Origin: Tolypothrix sp. NIES-4075
GTDB taxonomy: Bacteria; Cyanobacteriota; Cyanobacteriia; Cyanobacteriales; Nostocaceae
Direction: 5' to 3'
Assembly: GCF_002218085.1 (NCBI RefSeq)
Contig: NZ_BDUC01000002.1
Span: 62,001-126,000, forward strand
Length of the DNA stretch: 64,000 nt
Part shown: piece after piece, positions 54,235 through 61,319 of the stretch
How the letters are laid out: each line of letters starts with the position of its first letter
How positions within the stretch are numbered: position 1 is the stretch's first letter
Program-made: the position numbers and the translations under genes
The notes under the pieces: model-generated
Told to the model about the DNA's origin: nothing
The model's input: the letters and a program-made list of their open reading frames with translations, nothing else
Databases searched by the model: none

Positions 54235-57200
54235 ATGGCTATGGGCAGAAAACAGGGGTGTCGTTTGTCTTGGGTAGTAGTTTTAGGGCTAGCAGGAGCG
54301 TTGAACGCATCTGCAAACGTGCAAGCTCAACAAGTAGTACCAGATACCAGTTTACCAGTTAACTCTGCGGTTACAGTTAACGGTAATAATTTTACAATTA
54401 ATGGTGGAACTCAAGCAGGGAGAAATTTATTCCACAGCTTCAGTGAATTCTCTATTCCCAGCAACGGTTCGGCTTTTTTCAACAATGCCCAGACGATACA
54501 AAATATTATCAGTCGGGTAACTGGTTCGTCTGTATCTAATATTGACGGGATTTTGGGGGCAAATGGTACAGCTAATCTATTTTTCCTCAATCCCAATGGG
54601 ATTGTTTTCGGACCGAATGCCAGCTTGAATGTCGGGGGATCGTTTGTAGCAACTACAGCAAATGCGATTCAATTTGGCAACGTCGGTTTTTTTAGTGCCT
54701 CAAACCCGAATAATCCTGCTTTATTAACAGTAAATCCTGACGCGTTGTTCTTCAATCAAATTGCTGCATCAAATCCGAATATCTCAACCACCGCTACTAA
54801 TCTAAGTGTTCGTGATGGTCGGGGTTTGTTTTTGGTAGGTGGCAACATCAACATCGATAGCGGAAGACTAAACGCTTTCGGTGGTCGAGTTGAGTTAGGA
54901 GGACTAACGGAAGTAGGAACTGTAGGACTAAATTTGAGTGGTAACAATTTGAGTTTGAGTTTTCCGGATGCAGTAAAGCGAGGTAATGTGTCACTAACCA
55001 ATGGCGCTGTAGTTGATGTGAGTGGTGGCAATAATGGTAATATTGCCATTAATGCTGGCATTGTGACGGTATCTGGTGGTGCAAATTTAATAGCCAATAC
55101 CTTTGGACAAGGAAGTGCAGGTAGTATAGCGATCGCAGCTAGTGATGACATTTCTATAAGCGGCAACAATACAGCTTTGGGTAGCCAAGTATTTCCTCTT
55201 GCTGTGGGTAACGGTGGCACGATTAGTTTGAATGCACCAATAGTGCGAATATCAGATAATGCTGCTTTGATAGCCGACTCACAGGGCATAGGTAATGGTG
55301 GTAATATTGCCATTAATGCTGCCAAAGTCACGGTATCTAACGGTGCTAATTTAGCAGCAAACACTTTTGGACAAGGAAGTGCAGGTAGTATAGCGATCGC
55401 AGCTAGTGATGACATTTCTATAAGCGGCAACAATACAGCTTTGGGTAGCCAAGTATTTCCTCTTGCTGTGGGTAACGGTGGCACGATTAGTTTGAATGCA
55501 CCAATAGTGCGAATATCAGATAATGCTGCTTTGATAGCCGACTCACAGGGCATAGGTAATGGTGGTAATATTGCCATTAATGCTGGCATTGTGACGGTAT
55601 CTGATGGTGCGACCATGACAGCAAACACTTTTGCACAGAGAAATGCAGGCAGTATCGCAATTACCGCTACCGATGATATCTCAATAAATGGCAACAACAC
55701 AATTTTAGGTAGTAGCCAATCATCAAGGGATGCTACAGGTAACGGTGGCACGATTAACCTAAATGCACCAAAAGTGATGATATTTGGTGGTGCTAACTTA
55801 ATTGCCCATACCTTTGGACAAGGAAATGCAGGTAATATCGCGATCGCAGCAAGTGATGACATTTCTATAAATGGCAACAATACAGCTTTGAGCAGTCAAG
55901 TTTTTCCTGATGCACTAGGCAAAGGTGGCACGATTAGTCTGAATGCACCAATAGTTACAATATCAGATAATGCCGCAATCATAGCCGACTCACAGGGCAG
56001 AGGTAATGGTAGCAAAATTGCCATTAATGCAGGCATTGTGACGGTATCTGATGGTGCTAACTTAGCAGCAAACACATTTGGACAGGGAAATGCAGGTAGT
56101 ATCGCAATTACCGCTACCGATGATATCTCAATAAATGGCAACAACACAATTTTAGGTAGTAGCCAATCATCAAGGGATGCTACAGGTAACGGTGGCACGA
56201 TTAACCTAAATGCACCAAAAGTGATGATATTTGGTGGTGCTAACTTAATTGCCCATACCTTTGGACAAGGAAATGCAGGTAGTATCGCGATCGCAGCAAG
56301 TGATGACATTTCTATAAATGGCAACAACACAGCTTTGAGCAGTCAAGTGTTTCCTGACTCAGTGGGCAACGGTGGCACGATTAGTCTGAATGCACCAACA
56401 GTTAGAATATCAGATAATGCCGCAATCATAGCCGACTCACAGGGCAGAGGTAATGGTAGCAAAATTGCCATTAATGCAGCAAAATTGACGGTATCTAATG
56501 GTGCTAACTTAGCAGCAAACACATTTGGACAGGGAAATGCAGGCAGTATCGCAATTACCGCTAGCGATGACATTTCTATAGATGGGGGAAATACGGCGTT
56601 GGGTAGCCAAGTGTTCGGCGATGCTACAGGCAACGGTGGCACAATTAACCTAAATGCACCAAAAGTGACGGTATCTGATGGTGCTGCTTTGATTGCCAAT
56701 ACTTCCGGACAGGGAAATGCAGGTACTATAACAATTGATGCCGCCAATTCTTTGTTGATAGATGGGCAAGGCACGGGTTTGGGTACTCAAGTGTTGGGCA
56801 ACGCCACAGGCAACGGTGGCACAATTAACCTGAATGCACCAAAAGCGACGGTATCTGATGGTGCTACTTTGATTGCCAATACCTCCGGACAAGGAAATGC
56901 AGGTACTATAACAATTGATGCCGCCAATCTGTTGATAGATGGGCAAGGCACAGGTTTGGGTACTCAAGTGTTGGGCAATGCCACAGGCAACGGTGGCACG
57001 ATTAACCTGAATGCACCAAACGTGACGTTATCCGGTGATGCTGACATAGTTGCCAATACCGAGGCAAAGGGAAATGCAGGCACTATAAGAATTGATGCCG
57101 CCAATCTGTTGATAGATGGGCAAGGCACGGGTTTGGGTACTCAAGTGTTGGGCGATGCCACAGGCAACGGTGGCACAATTAACCTGAATGCACCAAAAGT

Positions 57201-58248
57201 GACGGTATCTGGTGGTGCTGACATAGTTGCCAATACCGAAGCGCAAGGAAATGCAGGCACTATAAGAATTGATGCCAAACAAGTATTTTTGGATGGACAA
57301 GCAAGCGATAAACAACCTCATGGTATAGGCAGCGCCGTCTTTGAGTCCGCCAGTGGAAATGGCGGACAGATTGTGATTAACACAGGGTCGCTTAATCTGA
57401 CTAATAACGCTCAACTAATTGTTAGCAGCATTGGACAGGGAACTGCGGGAGAGATAAAGATTGACTCTGACTCTATTCGGCTCGATAACCAGTCTGGTAT
57501 TCGAGCAACAACTGCATTTGGTAATGGTGGAAACATTTCCCTAAGAGCTAAAGACTTGTTACTCTTGCGTCGTGGCAGCCAAATTTCTACTACTGCGGGT
57601 AATGATCGAGCAGGGGGTGATGGCGGTAACATAACCATCAATACGCCATTTCTCATCGCTGTACCTAATGAAAATAGCGACATCTTGGCTAATGCTTTCA
57701 CTGGCAGAGGTGGCAGAGTAGATATTACTGCAACAGGTGTATATGGGATTGAGTCCCGTGCCCAACCAACCTTACAAAGTGACATTACTGCTAGTTCTAC
57801 ATTAGGTGTTGCTGGTGTCGTCGAAATTAATACCCCAGATGTAGACCCAAGTCGTGGATTAATCGCCTTACCCGCGCTTGTAGTAAATTCACCAGAACTG
57901 GTTGCCTCAGAATGTAATGCTTTTATCGGCAAAGAAGGTAGTAGCTTCACCGTCACCGGACGCGGTGGTTTACCTCCCAGTCCTGACGATTTTCTCAGCG
58001 GTGATGTGGTGTGGTCAGATACTCGTAATCTTGCTACCGCAGGCAGTGTATCGAATTCGACGTTATATCGACGCGGTTTGAGAGCCTCAACTTATACTGC
58101 AAAGATGCCGTCCAAAACAACAGAGCGCATTGCCATCATACCTGCTACTGGTTGGGTATTTAACAATAAAGGCGAAGTAACGCTGATTTCTAATGTTAGT
58201 ACTACTGAGCGTTTTGGGTCTGATGATGACACTTGCCTAAGACGCTGA
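54235..58248 (+). CDS. Filamentous haemagglutinin-like (TpsA-type) exoprotein 3
   Basis: 1337 aa. Signal peptide (WVVVLGLAGALNASANVQAQ), TPS domain (NLFHSFSEFSIPSNGSAFF, LNPNGIVFGPNASLNVGG), and a body made largely of near-identical tandem units: 88 aa (264 bp), 149 aa (447 bp) and 59 aa (177 bp) periods. Typical turns are GNGGTISLNAP, SDNAALIADSQG and GNAGTITIDAAN, as expected for a right-handed beta-helix. It ends with the common module (GRGGLPPSPDDFL, VVWSDTR, IPATGWVFN). Closer to exoproteins 4 and 5 than to 1 and 2. Long - strand ORFs inside it are shadows of the repeats. Confidence 0.92.
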   Translation: MAMGRKQGCRLSWVVVLGLAGALNASANVQAQQVVPDTSLPVNSAVTVNGNNFTINGGTQAGRNLFHSFSEFSIPSNGSAFFNNAQTIQNIISRVTGSSVSNIDGILGANGTANLFFLNPNGIVFGPNASLNVGGSFVATTANAIQFGNVGFFSASNPNNPALLTVNPDALFFNQIAASNPNISTTATNLSVRDGRGLFLVGGNINIDSGRLNAFGGRVELGGLTEVGTVGLNLSGNNLSLSFPDAVKRGNVSLTNGAVVDVSGGNNGNIAINAGIVTVSGGANLIANTFGQGSAGSIAIAASDDISISGNNTALGSQVFPLAVGNGGTISLNAPIVRISDNAALIADSQGIGNGGNIAINAAKVTVSNGANLAANTFGQGSAGSIAIAASDDISISGNNTALGSQVFPLAVGNGGTISLNAPIVRISDNAALIADSQGIGNGGNIAINAGIVTVSDGATMTANTFAQRNAGSIAITATDDISINGNNTILGSSQSSRDATGNGGTINLNAPKVMIFGGANLIAHTFGQGNAGNIAIAASDDISINGNNTALSSQVFPDALGKGGTISLNAPIVTISDNAAIIADSQGRGNGSKIAINAGIVTVSDGANLAANTFGQGNAGSIAITATDDISINGNNTILGSSQSSRDATGNGGTINLNAPKVMIFGGANLIAHTFGQGNAGSIAIAASDDISINGNNTALSSQVFPDSVGNGGTISLNAPTVRISDNAAIIADSQGRGNGSKIAINAAKLTVSNGANLAANTFGQGNAGSIAITASDDISIDGGNTALGSQVFGDATGNGGTINLNAPKVTVSDGAALIANTSGQGNAGTITIDAANSLLIDGQGTGLGTQVLGNATGNGGTINLNAPKATVSDGATLIANTSGQGNAGTITIDAANLLIDGQGTGLGTQVLGNATGNGGTINLNAPNVTLSGDADIVANTEAKGNAGTIRIDAANLLIDGQGTGLGTQVLGDATGNGGTINLNAPKVTVSGGADIVANTEAQGNAGTIRIDAKQVFLDGQASDKQPHGIGSAVFESASGNGGQIVINTGSLNLTNNAQLIVSSIGQGTAGEIKIDSDSIRLDNQSGIRATTAFGNGGNISLRAKDLLLLRRGSQISTTAGNDRAGGDGGNITINTPFLIAVPNENSDILANAFTGRGGRVDITATGVYGIESRAQPTLQSDITASSTLGVAGVVEINTPDVDPSRGLIALPALVVNSPELVASECNAFIGKEGSSFTVTGRGGLPPSPDDFLSGDVVWSDTRNLATAGSVSNSTLYRRGLRASTYTAKMPSKTTERIAIIPATGWVFNNKGEVTLISNVSTTERFGSDDDTCLRR
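55107..55584 (+). repeat. 264-bp tandem duplication in exoprotein 3
   Basis: 55107-55320 reappears at 55371-55584 with no difference seen by eye; the offset of 264 bases equals 88 codons. Confidence 0.85.
55640..56520 (+). repeat. 447-bp duplication in exoprotein 3
   Basis: A block containing AGTAGCCAATCATCAAGGGA (first at 55711, again at 56158) is repeated at an offset of 447 bases, 149 codons, with few substitutions. Confidence 0.82.
56600..57290 (+). repeat. 177-bp tandem units in exoprotein 3
   Basis: GGGTACTCAAGTGTTGGGC recurs at about 56781, 56958 and 57135, period 177 bases or 59 codons (LLIDGQGTGLGTQVLG); an older, more diverged unit precedes them. Confidence 0.82.
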
Positions 58249-58290
58249 ACTTTAGTATTTCATCATTTTTAACAAAAAAGAAAAGTTTCT

Positions 58291-58310
58291 GGGAATATAC
58301 TGTAAGTATC
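58291..58310 (+). promoter_or_regulatory. ATACT-GTA-AGTAT dyad upstream of exoprotein 4
   Basis: GGGAATATACTGTAAGTATC contains the perfect dyad ATACT/AGTAT with a 3-base centre. It is 250 bases before the ATG, but about 190 of those are a composite dispersed repeat (58332-58520) that looks inserted. TTAACA lies 21 bases before TATACT, as before exoprotein 5. Confidence 0.5.
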
Positions 58311-58331
58311 AAGTGAATGGGCGAGATTAAT

Positions 58332-58520
58332 TCGTAGTGAGCGGTTCACCCTTCGCTCCTCGCCAGTCGCTCATGGGGGAAACCACGCCAGATGCACGAC
58401 TGCCGGGAGACCCGTCCAACGCACTGGCTCCCCTTGGCGGAGCGCCTCTCACGAGTGGGAGAAGACCGCGCTGGCTCACCGCTCATATCTTCGGATTTAA
58501 GGACTGAAGTCCTTACTACG
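58332..58520. repeat. Nested composite of dispersed repeats before exoprotein 4
   Basis: Outer ends CGTAGTGAGCGGTTCACC and CCTTACTACG belong to the 3125/40139 family. Inside lie a GCCAG...CACTGGCTCC hairpin element (58361-58431) and a GGCGGAGCGCCTCTC...CGCTGGCTCAC element (58435-58480) that also occurs, inverted, at 34394-34443. The arrangement suggests repeats inserted into a repeat. Confidence 0.7.
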
Positions 58521-58559
58521 TATAAAAAGTGAAATTACAGATAGTAGGACTGAGGCTCT

Positions 58560-60980
58560 ATGGCTGGAAACTGGAGATACGGTTGCTGGCAGTTGGGGTT
58601 GGTGGTGGTTTTGGGAGTCCAAGGTGCGATCGCCTCCACTGTAAAAAGTTGCGTCTCTGCTCAAGTATTACCAGACACCACTTTACCCGTCAATTCTACG
58701 GTATTTTCTACTGGCAATAACTTCACAATTAATGGTGGAACTCAAGCCGGGGGAAATCTATTCCACAGCTTCAGTCAATTCTCTGTCCCTACTAACGGTT
58801 CGGCTTTTTTTAACAATGCTCAGACGATACAAAACATCATCAGTCGGGTAACTGGTTCGTCTGCATCCAATATTGACGGTATCCTCCGAGCAAACGGTAC
58901 GGCTAATCTATTTTTGCTCAATCCTCAGGGGATTGTCTTCGGACGCAATGCCAGATTGAATCTCGGCGGTTCGTTTATAGCAAGTACCGCAAGTAGCTTG
59001 AATTTTGCCGATGGCACGAAATTCAGTGCAACGACACCTGAAAATGCACCCTTGTTAACAATCAGCGTTCCCATTGGCTTGCAATTTGGCGAAAATCCCC
59101 AAAGAATTCTCGTGCAAGGTAATGGTCAAGGATTGAGGAATATGGATGCTCCGATAATTGATACGCAGAATGCTCTGCGAGTGCAACCCAATCAAACCTT
59201 AGCCTTGGTGGGTGGTAATGTAGCCTTAGAGGGTGGAACGCTAAAGACAGCTGGAGGACGAATTGAAATAGGTAGTATCGCTGCACCGGGTTTAGTAAGT
59301 TTAATTCCTACCAGCAAAGGTTTTTCTTTGAACTATGATAACGTCAGCAGCTACGGAGACATTCAACTATCGCGTGCGGCAGCAGTAGATGCTAGTGGGA
59401 ATGGTGGTGGTGATGTCCAATTGCGGGGTAGACGGGTGACATTACAAGGTGGTTCCCAAATTGAATCGAGTACATTAAACACTGCACCTGGGGGAACTTT
59501 GAGAGTAACTGCTTCAGAGTTAGTAGAAATAAGTGGCTCAACAGCAGATAATCCTCAAGATAATCGTCGGTTTCCTAGCTCATTGTCTACTGACAATCGA
59601 CAAGATGGACAAATTCCCGGAGAATTGACAATTAATACCAGACAATTAATTGTCCGGAATGGTGCAAGAGTTTCCGCGAGTACTTTACGCGCCGGTAATG
59701 GTGGAAATATCAATGTAAACGCTTCTGAATCTGTGCAACTGATTGGCACTGGTATTTCCCCAGGTGGACTGCGTTCTAGTGGATTGTCTGTGCAGACTCG
59801 CGGTGGGGGAAATGCCGGAAACTTAACTATTAATACTGGACGCTTGATTATTAAAGATGGGGCAGAAGCATCAGCTTCTACTTTTGGTAGAGGTAATGGA
59901 GGTATTGTCAGCGTCAAAGCTTTCGATTCAGTTGAAGTAAGTGGCACTTCCGCAAATGGTCAACTTCGCAGTCGATTAGTTGCTGGAGTTGGCAATCCAG
60001 CAGATATACTTAGAGAAGGGTCTCCCCCTCCAGTTTCGGCTACGGGAAGAGGAGGAAATCTGGCGATCGCAACCAGAAATTTGAATGTTGCAGATAATGC
60101 GATCGTTGCGGTAAGTAGTAGAAGCACTGCCCCAAATGCCCAAGGTGCAGGGAATTTAGAAGTAAATGCCAAAAATATCAGCCTGAACAATCAAGGGGCA
60201 ATTTCTGCGGAAACATTCTCAGGTCAAGGTGGAAATATTACGCTAGAAGTTGAAGATTTTTTACTATTACGGCGTAACAGTCAAATTTCTGCGACTGCGG
60301 GAACTGCCCAACAAGGCGGCAATGGCGGTAATATCACCATTAATACACCATTTGTAATTTCTGTTCCCGAAGAAAACAGCGATATTACAGCTAATGCTTT
60401 CAGCGGTCAGGGAGGGAGAGTTAGTATCAATGCTACTGATATCTTTTTTCTCGAATCTTTGAGCCGAGATGAACTTTCGCGGCAGTTGGGAAGAAACGGC
60501 ACTCAATTAGACCCAAGTCGCCTGCAAACAAATGATATCACTGCTATTTCCCAAGACAACCCCAGCTTGAACGGTCAGGTAAATATTAACACTCCAGATA
60601 TTGACCCCACCCGAGGATTAATCGCCCTACCCGCAGTTGTAGTAAATTCACCAGGGCTAACTGCCTCTAACTGTAATGCTTTTATTGGTAAAAAAGGTAG
60701 CGAATTTACGATTACCGGACGCGGTGGTTTACCTCTTAGCCCTGACGATTTCCTTAGCGGTGATGTGGTGTGGTCTGATACTCGCCTGACGGCAATTACC
60801 ACAAAAAGGCAGGACTTGAATACTATGACTGCCAAGTTTGTTGCTCCTGAACCAGTTGCGATAGTACCTGCTACTGGTTGGGTATTTAACAAAAAAGGCG
60901 AAGTAACGCTGATTTCCCAAGTATCTGATGCTACTGCTGAACATTTCAGTTCTACTTCTGCTACCTGTCTTACACGCTGA
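58560..60980 (+). CDS. Filamentous haemagglutinin-like (TpsA-type) exoprotein 4
   Basis: 806 aa, the shortest complete member. Signal region (GLVVVLGVQGAIAS), TPS domain (NLFHSFSQFSVPTNGSAFF, LNPQGIVFGRNARLNLGG), a shorter beta-helix body (INTRQLIVRNGARVS, GNAGNLTINTGRLII) and the common C-terminal module (GRGGLPLSPDDFL, VVWSDTRL, VPATGWVFN). Its leader and first codons (ATTACAGATAGTAGG..., MAGNWR) are nearly the same as those of exoprotein 5, so the two arose by tandem duplication that included the 5' UTR. Confidence 0.91.
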   Translation: MAGNWRYGCWQLGLVVVLGVQGAIASTVKSCVSAQVLPDTTLPVNSTVFSTGNNFTINGGTQAGGNLFHSFSQFSVPTNGSAFFNNAQTIQNIISRVTGSSASNIDGILRANGTANLFLLNPQGIVFGRNARLNLGGSFIASTASSLNFADGTKFSATTPENAPLLTISVPIGLQFGENPQRILVQGNGQGLRNMDAPIIDTQNALRVQPNQTLALVGGNVALEGGTLKTAGGRIEIGSIAAPGLVSLIPTSKGFSLNYDNVSSYGDIQLSRAAAVDASGNGGGDVQLRGRRVTLQGGSQIESSTLNTAPGGTLRVTASELVEISGSTADNPQDNRRFPSSLSTDNRQDGQIPGELTINTRQLIVRNGARVSASTLRAGNGGNINVNASESVQLIGTGISPGGLRSSGLSVQTRGGGNAGNLTINTGRLIIKDGAEASASTFGRGNGGIVSVKAFDSVEVSGTSANGQLRSRLVAGVGNPADILREGSPPPVSATGRGGNLAIATRNLNVADNAIVAVSSRSTAPNAQGAGNLEVNAKNISLNNQGAISAETFSGQGGNITLEVEDFLLLRRNSQISATAGTAQQGGNGGNITINTPFVISVPEENSDITANAFSGQGGRVSINATDIFFLESLSRDELSRQLGRNGTQLDPSRLQTNDITAISQDNPSLNGQVNINTPDIDPTRGLIALPAVVVNSPGLTASNCNAFIGKKGSEFTITGRGGLPLSPDDFLSGDVVWSDTRLTAITTKRQDLNTMTAKFVAPEPVAIVPATGWVFNKKGEVTLISQVSDATAEHFSSTSATCLTR

Positions 60981-61062
60981 ACTTTCGGAAAAAACGGCAA
61001 GTAGATTATTTTTATACATTGGAAAAATTGTTTAATATTATTAACAAAAAATCAAAGTATCC

Positions 61063-61082
61063 GGGAATATACTGTGAGTATT
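61063..61082 (+). promoter_or_regulatory. ATACT-GTG-AGTAT dyad upstream of exoprotein 5
   Basis: GGGAATATACTGTGAGTATT, a perfect dyad 238 bases before the ATG, again separated from the gene by dispersed repeats (61128-61215). Confidence 0.5.
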
Positions 61083-61125
61083 AATATTATGTGCGGTTAA
61101 TTACCCATAATCAAACAACCTCACA

Positions 61126-61215
61126 CGCCAGTCGCCTCAAGTCGGGAAACCCGCCCACGGCGCTGGCTCCCCAACCCTCTCCTTAAAAAGGAGAGGGTGG
61201 GCGGCAGCGCGGCTT
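61126..61215. repeat. Dispersed hairpin repeats before exoprotein 5
   Basis: GCCAGTCGCCTCAAGTCGGG...CACGGCGCTGG element (61128-61168) joined to a perfect 10-bp stem, CCCTCTCCTT/AAGGAGAGGG (61175-61197). The latter hairpin is not followed by a T-tract. Confidence 0.7.
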
Positions 61216-61319
61216 AGGTAGTGCAGTTATTATCGGTAATTAAGCGGACATGATATAAAGCAGTGAATTCACAGTGTTCGCGCAGACTTAAGATTACAGA
61301 TAGTAGGGACTGACGCTCT

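Noticed and set aside
54756..56774. Long minus-strand open frames (up to about 374 codons) antisense to exoprotein 3, and similar ones in exoproteins 1, 2, 4 and 5 (e.g. 48528-49733)
   Set aside because: They follow the tandem repeats of the + strand genes, read as low-complexity Pro/Leu/Ala/Ile strings, have no ribosome binding sites, and are explained by codon bias of Gly/Asn/Ala-rich repeats.
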